Assembly: GCA_035593725.1 (NCBI GenBank)
Contig: DAOSZN010000011.1
Location: 1-64,000 of the forward strand
Source of the DNA: UBA4971 sp029551185
Lineage (GTDB): Bacteria; Bacillota; SHA-98; UBA4971
DNA length: 64,000 nucleotides
Reading direction: 5' to 3'
In this document: in pieces, positions 16,163 through 24,521 of the stretch
How positions within the stretch are numbered: the first letter of the stretch is position 1
Layout of the letters: each line of letters begins with the position of its first letter
The notes under the pieces: model-generated
The model's input: only the letters and a program-made list of their open reading frames with translations
Database searches by the model: none
What the model was told of the DNA's origin: nothing
Program-made: the position numbers and the translations under genes

Positions 16163-16945
16163 TTAGCTGCGCCCTAACCTGTCAATGAAACGGAGTACAG
16201 AGTTTCCGTCAATGGCTTTTGAAAGGGAACGTCGTTCCGAGTAGATATGGACCAAGATAAGGAATAGGAGCGCCAAGGCCTTCACAAAGACCGCAAGACG
16301 CGACGCGATCCAATAACCAAGCGCTGCTCCCAGTGGATTTGCGCCTGCGTCTCCCATCATACATTCCTCGCTCAACTCATCATTTAGCGCTGCCAGTACG
16401 CCTCCGGCAAGCCCTACAGAAACCAGTCCGGCAGATGAATGATAGTCACCCAAAAGAAGCAGTGCCAAGATTATGGAAAAAGCCTTAATTGAACGGAGGG
16501 GCCGAAGGTCCAAGAGATTCATGAAGTTTGCAGCAAGACTTATTAAGGTGGCGTCAAAAACAAGTATGAACAAGGGCTTTGCGCCCCTTGAAACTGTGAC
16601 GGAGACGAAAGCAAGGGACCATATGATCACAGCTTTAAGCAACCCTGTTGTCATTTGTCGCTCTTTTACGGAGGTTTTCACATGGCCGATTAAGCCCCTG
16701 GATGCATCTGAGCTGCATACATCGTCAATAAGGCCTACAAGTGAAGAGCCTACCACCAATAGAAGGCATAAAAGAGCGCTCTGCGCTTTTAAGCTGGTGA
16801 ATCCGTACAAAACTACGGCAATCATAGCAGCGAAGGAAGCGGAAGTGACGAAGATAACCCCTGCTGAAGTCGGAATTTGCTTGCCTGAATAATTCTTGCG
16901 AACCAGTCCGGATAAGCCCAGCAATCTTAGGATTGGTTTTTTCAT
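16163..16945 (-). CDS. MraY/WecA-like glycosyltransferase 4, variant active site
   Basis: Polytopic membrane protein of about 260 residues, shorter than MraY. It has IPTSAGVIF, the Asp pair GLIDDV, and MGDAGANPLGAALGY, as in UDP-sugar:polyprenyl-phosphate sugar-1-phosphate transferases. The loop that reads NxxDGxDGLA in MraY/WecA is NFMNLLDLRPLRS here. It ends the spo0A-steA-steB-GT2 run, suggesting an envelope polymer role; the sugar is unknown. ATG at 16945 is used; a TTG at 16960 is possible, and neither has a clear ribosome site. Confidence 0.78.
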   Translation of the reverse strand: MKKPILRLLGLSGLVRKNYSGKQIPTSAGVIFVTSASFAAMIAVVLYGFTSLKAQSALLCLLLVVGSSLVGLIDDVCSSDASRGLIGHVKTSVKERQMTTGLLKAVIIWSLAFVSVTVSRGAKPLFILVFDATLISLAANFMNLLDLRPLRSIKAFSIILALLLLGDYHSSAGLVSVGLAGGVLAALNDELSEECMMGDAGANPLGAALGYWIASRLAVFVKALALLFLILVHIYSERRSLSKAIDGNSVLRFIDRLGRS

Positions 16946-17038
16946 GAATCCGGCAAGCAAAAATGAGATAATGCCGCATGTGAGTAAATCCGTGGAGATT
17001 TCTCCTTATGTTCCAAGTTTACACTCTAAATAGCCTGT

Positions 17039-17713
17039 TTAGTTGACACATCTTTCAGCGACAGCCTTCGCAACCCAGTAAAACTGGTGTGCTCTATGGG
17101 AAAACCCTGCTAAATTCCACCCTGTGACTCTATGTGCCATTTCACAGTCGACCTCGAGAATCCGCAAGCCTTGACGCAACGCGTCAATAGTAAGACCAAC
17201 TTCTACTCCGAAACCCGGTGCAAAAGGCATAAGTCTGAGGAAGATAGGGCGTCTTGCGGCTCTCTGTCCGGAAAGAATTGAAGTCAACTCACTTTTGCAA
17301 AGCCGCCTTACACCCCAATAGGCTGTTGATTTCACAATGCCGAGACCTCTGGGCCTGACGTTGGGAAGCTGCGGAAAACGCGCGACAGTCATATCAGCTT
17401 CGCAAGTCGCAATAGGTTCAATTAGCCTCGCAATCTCCCTCGCGGTTTCACCTATGTCAGCATCCAGAAAGACCACGATATCTCCTTGGGATTTCAGAGT
17501 TCCTTGCATTAGAGCAGCTCCCTTCCCCGCCCTTCGAGGCATCGGAATCACCGTGGCGCCTGCAGTTTGAGCTTTTCTTAGCGTGTCATCCCGGGAACAG
17601 TCGTCAACTACAATCACCTCGCCTACCTCAGAGGATGGTTGTGTCAATGCCAAGACTGTTGAGGTTATTCTCTCTTCTTCGTTGTAAGCTGGGATGACTA
17701 CTGAGATCATCAT
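17039..17713 (-). CDS. Family 2 glycosyltransferase
   Basis: GT-A fold enzyme of about 224 residues: VVIPAYNEEERI at the N-terminus, VIVVDDCSRDDT, the metal-binding VFLDADIG, and LSGQRAARR near the acceptor loop. It resembles dolichyl/polyprenyl-phosphate sugar synthases but lacks membrane helices. Tandem ATGs at 17713 and 17710 lie 8 bases after the steB stop. Located between SteB and a GT4 enzyme, it probably acts on a lipid-linked envelope glycan (inference). Confidence 0.85.
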   Translation of the reverse strand: MMISVVIPAYNEEERITSTVLALTQPSSEVGEVIVVDDCSRDDTLRKAQTAGATVIPMPRRAGKGAALMQGTLKSQGDIVVFLDADIGETAREIARLIEPIATCEADMTVARFPQLPNVRPRGLGIVKSTAYWGVRRLCKSELTSILSGQRAARRPIFLRLMPFAPGFGVEVGLTIDALRQGLRILEVDCEMAHRVTGWNLAGFSHRAHQFYWVAKAVAERCVN

Positions 17714-17720
17714 AGACTCG

Positions 17721-18563
17721 TCAGTCTCCGTCAATAATGTTGGCAAGCTGCTCAATTAGGGCAAAACGCCCCATCGGGGTATCCACCTGCTCTATTGTGG
17801 GTATGTCCTGACGTTGATATTCAGTAATGAAAGAAAAGTCCGCATTTCTCGATTCGGCAATAACAGCAGGCATACCTAGTTCTTGAAAGGCTTTAACAAG
17901 GGGGATATCCGTGTAGATAGGCGTATGGGCAGGATCTCTGCTGCCTCCGGCGATTATGACTGCATCGCATATCGCTGTCTCGAAAAGGTCTATCTCGAGA
18001 TACTCAGTTCGTAAGAGAGTATCAATTTCAGGCGAATACGAAGTTTTATCTTGAACAACCAGTGCAGCAACAGAATCAGCGAGTTTTTGCCCTACCGTGC
18101 CACAGGAAGGCTTGCTAATACCGTAGACCGCGCCGAGCTCTTTAGCGTCTTCAGAGGTGACGGGTTCAAGTCGTTTTGTTACATAGACTACCTGGGTCAC
18201 TCTTGCGCCTGCGTCTCTCAGCGAAGCTGTCACAGTAGCGGTTTCTTCATGTGACAATCCTTGACCTGGCACTACCATAGCTATACGCTTTCCGTCCAGC
18301 CTACCGCAAATGAGTTTTGTCAGCGCCATTTCTCCGAAGGCTATCGAGTTTTCCAGCAAAGACTCGGTTCCTACAAGTTTTGCGTAAAGTGCTTCACGGT
18401 CTTTTCGAATCAAGGTGAATTCCGATTCAATTCTGTCAATGAGCGTTTGCTGATGCCTCACCAAGGTATCATCTTTTACTATGATGCTTCCTAGGAAGAT
18501 TCCCAGACCTAATGCGAAGAATATCGCTACGGTCGAAGCAATATGGTGCCTGAAAGTTATCAT
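17721..18563 (-). CDS. SteB-like (MctB/DUF3186) membrane protein
   Basis: About 280 residues with an N-terminal membrane segment (ASTVAIFFALGLGIFLGSIIV), a coiled-coil stretch (about 30-60), and an extracytoplasmic alpha/beta domain. Databases often name this family copper transporter (MctB), but in Corynebacterium the SteA/SteB pair acts in cell separation, and the gene pair is conserved here. No copper-binding Cys/Met cluster is visible. ATG at 18563 follows AAGGAGAG. A septum or engulfment role in this spore former is inferred. Confidence 0.78.
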   Translation of the reverse strand: MITFRHHIASTVAIFFALGLGIFLGSIIVKDDTLVRHQQTLIDRIESEFTLIRKDREALYAKLVGTESLLENSIAFGEMALTKLICGRLDGKRIAMVVPGQGLSHEETATVTASLRDAGARVTQVVYVTKRLEPVTSEDAKELGAVYGISKPSCGTVGQKLADSVAALVVQDKTSYSPEIDTLLRTEYLEIDLFETAICDAVIIAGGSRDPAHTPIYTDIPLVKAFQELGMPAVIAESRNADFSFITEYQRQDIPTIEQVDTPMGRFALIEQLANIIDGD

Positions 18564-18594
18564 TCTCTGCGCGCTCTCCTTATGCCCCTTTCTG

Positions 18595-19716
18595 TCAAAC
18601 AGGCCAGGTTGCAAGCTTCAATTGCATAATGATGAGCCTCAGAAACTGCCTTATGATTTGGGACGCCGCTACACTGGTGGAGAGCGGAATAAGGCCGGCC
18701 AAGGCTACCTTGGCGACATCCTTGCCATGCGCGTTCCTATAAAGCTTGCTTATGCCTTTTGCGTCAATAAGGACTGACCCCACTTTCATTCGTACAAGAA
18801 AAGTGCTTGCCATTCCTTTACGCCCTTTGTCGAGAAAATCTTCGACTGACGAATGGCCTCCCACAATTACGATGAGTTCAGCGCCTTTCTCGTAGGCAAG
18901 CAGGAGTGCCAGGTCTTCACTGATCCCGGGGGCTTGACATTCCACTGCCTCAAGTCCGAGCTGCTTTAACCTGTCTCTTCCCGGGGATTCCCCATTGGGG
19001 TAAACGTGCACCAGAAGCTCAGAACCGTGTTTTAATGCCCGGTCGCTTGCGCTGTCCATGTCCCCTATGATGATATGCGGTGCGATACCTAAACGCAAAA
19101 GCGTATCTGCAGCCCCGTCCACAGCGATGACAACAGGCCTCATTTCATCAATGTAAGGCCTGATTGCCCTAAGATCGTCATAGTATCCCCGTCCCCTCGC
19201 CACGACAAGGACATGTTTCTTGGCAATCTTTGTGCGAATGCGTGGGAAGCTGATGTCTCTTAAGATAATCGATCTTTCTTGCTTTGCATGTTCTATTGTG
19301 TTGAGAATGAATGCGTCAACGTGGTCAGATAGGCATGTTCTCGCCTCTTTCAATTTCTCCAAGACTTCGGCTTTGGTGACAATTATTCCTTGACAAACCG
19401 GCCTTCCGTTCTTCATTAATGTGTTGCCGGAGATCTCCACAATCTCCCCGTCCCTCACAGTTTCCATCACCTTAGGTCCTACACGATCTAACAAACAAAT
19501 CCCGGCATCGCATAGATGAAGCGGGCCAGGATTGTAATACTTGCCTGTAATGGAAGCTTTAACGTTGACGACTCCTCGAACCCCTGCTTGTATCAGCGCA
19601 TCACAAGCTACCTGATCGATATCTTCGTGATCCAGAATTGCGATTTCCCCTCGACATACGCGAGAGATAAGGCTTTTCGTTCTTCTGTCCAGTCTCGCTA
19701 CGCCCTTGACCTTCAT
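18595..19716 (-). CDS. SteA-like protein with thiamin-pyrophosphokinase-like fold
   Basis: About 373 residues. The N-terminal part (VACDALIQAGVRGVVNVKASITGKY) and the central VVIAVDGAADTLL, IIIGDMDSASDRAL and IVIVGGHSSVEDFL segments are those of SteA/DUF proteins related to thiamin pyrophosphokinase catalytic domains. A C-terminal hydrophobic stretch (AKVALAGLIPLSTSVAASQII) suggests membrane association. In Corynebacterium SteA is cytosolic and works with SteB in daughter-cell separation. ATG at 19716 follows AAAGGGTGA. It lies immediately downstream of spo0A. Confidence 0.8.
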   Translation of the reverse strand: MKVKGVARLDRRTKSLISRVCRGEIAILDHEDIDQVACDALIQAGVRGVVNVKASITGKYYNPGPLHLCDAGICLLDRVGPKVMETVRDGEIVEISGNTLMKNGRPVCQGIIVTKAEVLEKLKEARTCLSDHVDAFILNTIEHAKQERSIILRDISFPRIRTKIAKKHVLVVARGRGYYDDLRAIRPYIDEMRPVVIAVDGAADTLLRLGIAPHIIIGDMDSASDRALKHGSELLVHVYPNGESPGRDRLKQLGLEAVECQAPGISEDLALLLAYEKGAELIVIVGGHSSVEDFLDKGRKGMASTFLVRMKVGSVLIDAKGISKLYRNAHGKDVAKVALAGLIPLSTSVAASQIIRQFLRLIIMQLKLATWPV

Positions 19717-19879
19717 CAAGTCACCCTTTGAAGGCCCTGGCGATGCCCTTCCTACGCTGCTACCTCCGGTTGGTCTCCTTCATAGATAGTATGTATTACC
19801 TGAAACTTTATCATTCCATCGTGTATCCGGATCCGACTTTGGATAAATCACTCAATTATGAGAACGTTGGGAAATGAAC

Positions 19880-20662
19880 CTAACTTGCTCTGATATCAAG
19901 GCGAATCTTATCAGCTATTCTGGCAATAAAAGCAGAGTTTGTGGGTTTTCCTTTTTCGCTGCTGACTGTGTATCCAAATAAGCTGTTTAAGAGTTCGATA
20001 TTTCCTCTGGTCCAAGCGATTTCTATCGCATGTCTGATAGCCCGTTCCACTCTTGCTGCGGTAGTATCAAATATCTCAGCTACGCGCGGATACAGTTCCT
20101 TCGTGACACTGTTTAAGAGGGTAGGTTCACCTATTACAAGGATGATCGCTTCTCTGATGTAAGTGTAACCCCTGATATTCGCAGGAATTCCCATATCATG
20201 GATAAGTCTTGTCACCTCTGAATGAAGATCCCTTGGGGGAGGAACGTAGTCTACTGTCTTTCTTCCTTTAATTTCTTGTGGTGACGACATTACTTGGCGT
20301 ATCCTGTCTGCCAATGTTTGAACGTCAAAGGGTTTTACAACGTAGTAGTCTGCTCCCATCTCAGTAAGTTGCTGTATTATTCGCTCTTGGCCCAGGGCAG
20401 TGAGAACCACGAATCTTGGCTGATGGTTTGAATGCTGTTCAGAAAGGCGCTCAAGCACTCCCACACCGTCCAAGTGAGGCATGATAATGTCAAGAACCAC
20501 AACATCAGGCTCCAACTCTGATATCTTCCTTAGAGCCTCAATGCCGTCATATGCCACCCCAACCACTGACATATCAGACTGTGAATTAAGAAATCCTTTT
20601 AAGAGATCACACAAATCATGGTTATCATCAACTATTAGAACACGTGTAGCGCCCTGTCCCAT
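19880..20662 (-). CDS. spo0A: Sporulation master response regulator Spo0A
   Basis: The 260-residue protein has a receiver domain (RVLIVDDN, phospho-acceptor Asp in VVVLDIIMPHLDG, Thr in VVLTALG, Lys in YYVVKPFD), a linker, and the diagnostic DNA-binding domain (HDMGIPANIRGYTYIREAI, RAIRHAIEIAW, KGKPTNSAFIARIADKIR). ATG at 20662 gives the normal family length. An in-frame ATG at 20734 would add 24 residues; the strong AGGAGG upstream is 13 bases from that ATG but 8 bases from a different small ORF. Follows spoIVB, the order usual in spore formers. Confidence 0.97.
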   Translation of the reverse strand: MGQGATRVLIVDDNHDLCDLLKGFLNSQSDMSVVGVAYDGIEALRKISELEPDVVVLDIIMPHLDGVGVLERLSEQHSNHQPRFVVLTALGQERIIQQLTEMGADYYVVKPFDVQTLADRIRQVMSSPQEIKGRKTVDYVPPPRDLHSEVTRLIHDMGIPANIRGYTYIREAIILVIGEPTLLNSVTKELYPRVAEIFDTTAARVERAIRHAIEIAWTRGNIELLNSLFGYTVSSEKGKPTNSAFIARIADKIRLDIRAS

Positions 20663-20739
20663 GATACCACCCCAATCAATACTCCTTGGATTAGAGACTG
20701 TGTCGACTTCCCTGACGCCGTATGAATTCGCCATCTCAT
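20635..20739 (-). CDS. Possible 34-codon upstream ORF overlapping the spo0A start
   Basis: ATG at 20739 stands 8 bases after AGGAGG, the best ribosome site in the region. The frame reads MRWRIHTASGKS and ends at TAA 20637-20635, 28 bases inside spo0A in another frame. It has no recognisable homology and could be a leader ORF tuning spo0A translation, or chance. Confidence 0.3.
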   Translation of the reverse strand: MRWRIHTASGKSTQSLIQGVLIGVVSWDRALHVF

Positions 20740-20800
20740 AGCGAACTCCTCCTGAATTGCCAAAAATCCCACAATTGTCTTAACCTACTGTGTAATGAGA

Positions 20801-22174
20801 CTATCGTGATAATGCCGGTTGATCCAAGATTCCTAAGTATTCATCCTGAGGCAGCATGAAACCTGCGTCTCGCACAAGCCACTCAGCAAGAACGCCGTAT
20901 CCTCTCGTCTGATCTGATACAAACACATGGGTCAATACGCCTGCCAGCTTGTTGTTTTGGATGATGGGACTGCCTGACATGCCTTGCACTATGCCACCGG
21001 TCATTGACAGTAGGCGCGGATCAGTGACTCGAACCACTAATCCTTTGATTTGAGGGCTTGTTTGGCGTGTTACCCGCTGAATTTCCACCTGAAATTGCTC
21101 TATTCTGTCTTCTTGTAAGACTGTATAAAGGTAGGCAGGGCCGGGCACAACTTCGTCTGCAAGGGCTACGGGAATCGGTTCCGAAAAATGAGGATTGACA
21201 GGCTTAGTATTGAGTCTGCCGAAAATACCGAATTTTGTATTACGCTCTATTGTTCCGATTATGTCTTCTTCTCCGCTGAAACTACCTATTTTCTCTCCTG
21301 GCTGGCCATGGCTGCCCTGGTGAATACCGAGAATTTGAGCGGTAACTATCATGCCGCTGGTTACATCCATCTCCCTATTGGTAGAGACATCTGTAATTAC
21401 GTGCCCTAGTGCACAGTAAAGACCTGATGTAGGATGGTAAAAAGACAGAGTGCCTACGCCGGCGGCATTTTCTCGAACCCATATGCCCAATCTATAATAG
21501 GTTTCCTTTTCGCCTATGGATACCTCAGCCTCATCGGACAGGCTTTCATCATAGACAGGAACCGGCTTCAGCCTCACCGTAATTTTCTTGGAATTGCGTA
21601 GGATGTTGAGTTCTGCTTGCCTACCGCTTCTGCCGATGTCGTCTATTGTGCGTTCTACCTGCGATTTGCTGTTGATAGCTTGTCCATTGATGCGAAGAAT
21701 AACATCTCCAACCTCTATACCTGCTTCACGTGCAGGATAGTGCCAGCTGCCGTCAGGCCCGATTATGGGATAATGCCCTATCACCACGACGCCTCCGGAA
21801 GGCAGCAGAACCCCAATGGAGTGGCCTCCGGGAAACACCCGGACCTCCGGAACCACGCTGACAATCATTCGCTTGAGTGGGATCAAATCCCAGAGACGCA
21901 CTTCGAGGCTGCTTTCGCCTTGACTTAAGGAAACAAGCTTTACTCCGCCGTTAAAAGGTAAGAGCTCCAGGCCTGAGGTGGTTGTGCGTAAGTCAAGGGG
22001 CCGGCCTAGTTGAATCTCCTTGGTATTCCCTTCAATAAGTGTGATTCTGCCCGGTATTCCGCCAACGGTGAGGAAATAAGCAGCAAGACATACCAGTGCA
22101 AGCACTATGAATCTCTGGATAAGTTGAATTCCAAAATGCGGATTTTTCTTATTCGGCGGTTGATGCAGCCCCAA
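20801..22174 (-). CDS. spoIVB: SpoIVB serine peptidase
   Basis: S55-family signalling protease that in Bacillus crosses the forespore membrane and triggers pro-sigma-K processing. The 457 residues hold an N-terminal membrane segment (FIVLALVCLAAYFLTV), a PDZ domain at about 130-200 (GIEVGDVILRINGQAI), and the peptidase domain with YCALGHVITDV (His), GMSGSPIIQNNKLAGVLTHVF (nucleophile Ser) and TRGYGV. The start appears to be TTG 22174, preceded by AGGGGTAG; no ATG fits the frame. It lies just upstream of spo0A. Confidence 0.94.
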   Translation of the reverse strand: MGLHQPPNKKNPHFGIQLIQRFIVLALVCLAAYFLTVGGIPGRITLIEGNTKEIQLGRPLDLRTTTSGLELLPFNGGVKLVSLSQGESSLEVRLWDLIPLKRMIVSVVPEVRVFPGGHSIGVLLPSGGVVVIGHYPIIGPDGSWHYPAREAGIEVGDVILRINGQAINSKSQVERTIDDIGRSGRQAELNILRNSKKITVRLKPVPVYDESLSDEAEVSIGEKETYYRLGIWVRENAAGVGTLSFYHPTSGLYCALGHVITDVSTNREMDVTSGMIVTAQILGIHQGSHGQPGEKIGSFSGEEDIIGTIERNTKFGIFGRLNTKPVNPHFSEPIPVALADEVVPGPAYLYTVLQEDRIEQFQVEIQRVTRQTSPQIKGLVVRVTDPRLLSMTGGIVQGMSGSPIIQNNKLAGVLTHVFVSDQTRGYGVLAEWLVRDAGFMLPQDEYLGILDQPALSR

Positions 22175-22232
22175 ACCTCATCTACCCCTAACACAACATG
22201 AATCAACGTAAGTAATGACAGCCCTATACAGT

Positions 22233-22264
22233 GTTAAGGAGACTGCTTTCCGCGCCTCCTTAAC
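22233..22264 (-). promoter_or_regulatory. Inverted repeat in the spoIVB leader
   Basis: GTTAAGGAG (22233-22241) and CTCCTTAAC (22256-22264) form a perfect 9-bp stem with a 14-base loop. No U tract follows on the minus strand, so it is not an ordinary terminator. The rest of 22175-22390, between rsmB and spoIVB, shows a short CGTAAGT tandem and no convincing promoter. Confidence 0.45.
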
Positions 22265-22390
22265 TCGTAAGTCGTAAGTTCCGACATTACCCTGCCCGTA
22301 ATTGCTGTTTTTATGCCGTTCAAACTTTTCATGGGGTGTTGCAGGTTGCAAACTAAGACAAGGGTGGGCTAAACTGTAATGAAATGATAA

Positions 22391-23755
22391 TTAGCGTCTT
22401 ATCAAGCGAGCTATGAAAAAGCCGTCAATCCGATGGATATGAGGATAAGTATTCACGTATGGCTTCCCCTGTTCCTGAAAGGCTGTTTTGAATCCGACTG
22501 GAAGATAAGGTTGAACATTTTCCACTGAAAACTCAGGATGTTCCGAGACGAAATCAGATATCAGCTCTGAGTTCTCCTCCGGCTCAATACTGCAGGTGCT
22601 GAAGACTAAAACTCCGCCTGATTTTACCTGATGTGCTGCAGATTCCAGGAGTTCCCTCTGGAGGACTACGAGGCGTTCTAAGTCTTCCTCCGTCCTTTGC
22701 CATCTGAGATCCGCTCGTCGCCTGAGAACGCCTGTTCCTGAACAAGGCGCATCTAAGAGCACTTTATCAAACTCTATAGCCTTAATATCCTCAGGCAAGT
22801 TGCGGCTGTCACACAGTACGGGTCTGACTGAGGAGATTCCCAGTCGTTCAAGATTGCTCTTAATGAATTCCAATCGATGGTCATAGGCATCACACGCTAT
22901 AATCTTGCCTCTATCTTCCATAAGTTGTGCTATGTGGGTAGTCTTGCCACCGGGAGCTGCTGCTACATCCAGCACACACTCATTCGGCTCAGGCGCAAGC
23001 GCGTGTGCTACCAGCATGGACGCTATGTCTTGGGCAAAAAACATACCTTTTAAATATAACTCATGGCCGAACAGGTTTCCTGTATTTCGGACTTCTATCC
23101 CTTCGTCAACCAGATGAGACGGATGCGCCTCAAAACCTCCTAGGCCAAGTTCCTTAACGAGCGCATCTCTTGTGGTTTTTAGGGTGTTAGTCCTGACAGT
23201 CAGCGGAGCTTCTTCGTTGTTAGCCTGACAAAGCCTTATAGTCTCCTCATCTCCGAATCTCTTGATCCATCTGGATACTAACCATTCGGGATGAGAATAC
23301 TTCAGTGATATGTACGACACCTCATCGTAAACAGGGTCGGGAAACCGGATTGCATCCGGCTTTCTTAGAAAAGACCTGAGAACTGCGTTGACAAACCCTG
23401 CACTGCCGATGTGGGCATACTTCTTTGCCAAGGCAACGGATTCCGAAACCGCTGCATGTTTTGGAATCCGCTCCAGGTAGGAAATCTGATATACACCAAG
23501 TCTAAGTGTATTCCTTGTAACGGGATCCATTTTCCGAACAGGCCTTGTTGAAAAAGTTTCAATGATATGGTCAATAGTCTTTCTGTGCTTTGTGACCCCA
23601 AGAATCAGTTCTGTACAAAAGGCGCGATCTCGTAATGCGAGATCGCCGGAGTCTAAGATTCGGTTTCTTGCCTGCCGGGCATAGGAATCCTTTTCGTCAA
23701 TTTCTATTAATGCCCGGAGCGCAGACTCTCTCGCACTTTCCGGACTTGCCATCAT
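22391..23755 (-). CDS. rsmB: 16S rRNA m5C967 methyltransferase
   Basis: The 454 residues combine an N-terminal NusB-like RNA-binding domain (RESALRALIEID to ERIPKHAAVSESV) with a SAM-dependent methyltransferase domain: LDVAAAPGGKTTHIA, VLLDAPCSGTGVLRRRADL and VFSTCSIEPEENSE carrying the two catalytic Cys. ATG at 23755 follows GGGAGGCG; a TTG at 23767 is rejected. It forms the end of the priA-def-fmt-YugP-rsmB run. Confidence 0.95.
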   Translation of the reverse strand: MMASPESARESALRALIEIDEKDSYARQARNRILDSGDLALRDRAFCTELILGVTKHRKTIDHIIETFSTRPVRKMDPVTRNTLRLGVYQISYLERIPKHAAVSESVALAKKYAHIGSAGFVNAVLRSFLRKPDAIRFPDPVYDEVSYISLKYSHPEWLVSRWIKRFGDEETIRLCQANNEEAPLTVRTNTLKTTRDALVKELGLGGFEAHPSHLVDEGIEVRNTGNLFGHELYLKGMFFAQDIASMLVAHALAPEPNECVLDVAAAPGGKTTHIAQLMEDRGKIIACDAYDHRLEFIKSNLERLGISSVRPVLCDSRNLPEDIKAIEFDKVLLDAPCSGTGVLRRRADLRWQRTEEDLERLVVLQRELLESAAHQVKSGGVLVFSTCSIEPEENSELISDFVSEHPEFSVENVQPYLPVGFKTAFQEQGKPYVNTYPHIHRIDGFFIARLIRR

Positions 23756-23779
23756 GACGCCTCCCAAGAGGAAGCCTGA

Positions 23780-24472
23780 CTACTCGCGTCTGTTCCCTCG
23801 TAGTATCAACAATCTAAGCAGTTGAGTCAAGGCTACGGCAGTTGCTGCCAGATATGTCATACCTGCTGCATTTAAGACTTCCTTAGTTTTAGGAAGCTCG
23901 TCTTGGGTAATATATCCGCCTTGAGCAAGTAAGGCCAAAGCCCTTCTACTGGCATCATACTCGACAGGAAGAGTAACAATGGAGAACGTGACCGCTGCAA
24001 TGAAAAGCCAGATCCCCAGTGTCATTAACCAGCTTAAGCCTACTTCAGAAAAAACCAATCCTATCATGAACAGTGGAAAAGCGAGTTTGGAACCAAAGGA
24101 CGCAACAGGCACAAGACTGGACCTTATAGCTAGCGGTACATAGTTTTCATCGTGCTGAATGGCATGGCCTGCTTCGTGAGCAGCCACCCCAAGAGCGGCC
24201 AATGAATTGCTTCCATAGACCTGTGGCGACAGCCTGAGGATTTTCACACGGGGGTCGTAGTGATCCTGAAGCATACCTGGAATCTGCTGAATTTTGACAT
24301 GGCTAAGTCCGCTTCTGTCAAGTATGTCCCGGGCTACTTCCGCGCCTGTCGCTCCGCTCTTTGCCCGTACTCTTGAGTAAGAGTTAAATGCCCTTTGCAC
24401 CCGCGCTTGCGCCCACATGGCAAACAATAATGCAGGAAATATCAGGATATATGTCGGGTCATAGAAGAACAT
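23780..24472 (-). CDS. YugP-like membrane zinc metallopeptidase
   Basis: The 230 residues show an N-terminal membrane segment (YILIFPALLFAMWAQARV), a zinc motif GVAAHEAGHAIQH (HExxH), two further hydrophobic segments (about 120-165), and an Asp/Glu-containing LPVEYDASRRAL stretch. It belongs to the neutral zinc metallopeptidase group typified by YugP, whose substrate is not established. ATG at 24472 follows AAAGGAGGGATG. It lies between fmt and rsmB, a common Clostridia arrangement. Confidence 0.88.
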   Translation of the reverse strand: MFFYDPTYILIFPALLFAMWAQARVQRAFNSYSRVRAKSGATGAEVARDILDRSGLSHVKIQQIPGMLQDHYDPRVKILRLSPQVYGSNSLAALGVAAHEAGHAIQHDENYVPLAIRSSLVPVASFGSKLAFPLFMIGLVFSEVGLSWLMTLGIWLFIAAVTFSIVTLPVEYDASRRALALLAQGGYITQDELPKTKEVLNAAGMTYLAATAVALTQLLRLLILRGNRRE

Positions 24473-24521
24473 CGACCCATCCCTCCTTTATACAAAGTAA
24501 TATTTAATGATCCGAAAAGCC

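Noticed and set aside
17721..18563. Copper transporter label for the MctB/SteB-like protein
   Set aside because: No copper-ligand Cys/Met pattern and a single membrane segment; the genetic pairing with SteA fits the cell-separation proteins better.
20701..20707. 0A box (TGTCGAC) in the spo0A leader
   Set aside because: Six of seven matches to TGTCGAA in a 64-kb window is expected by chance, and it lies after the ribosome site.
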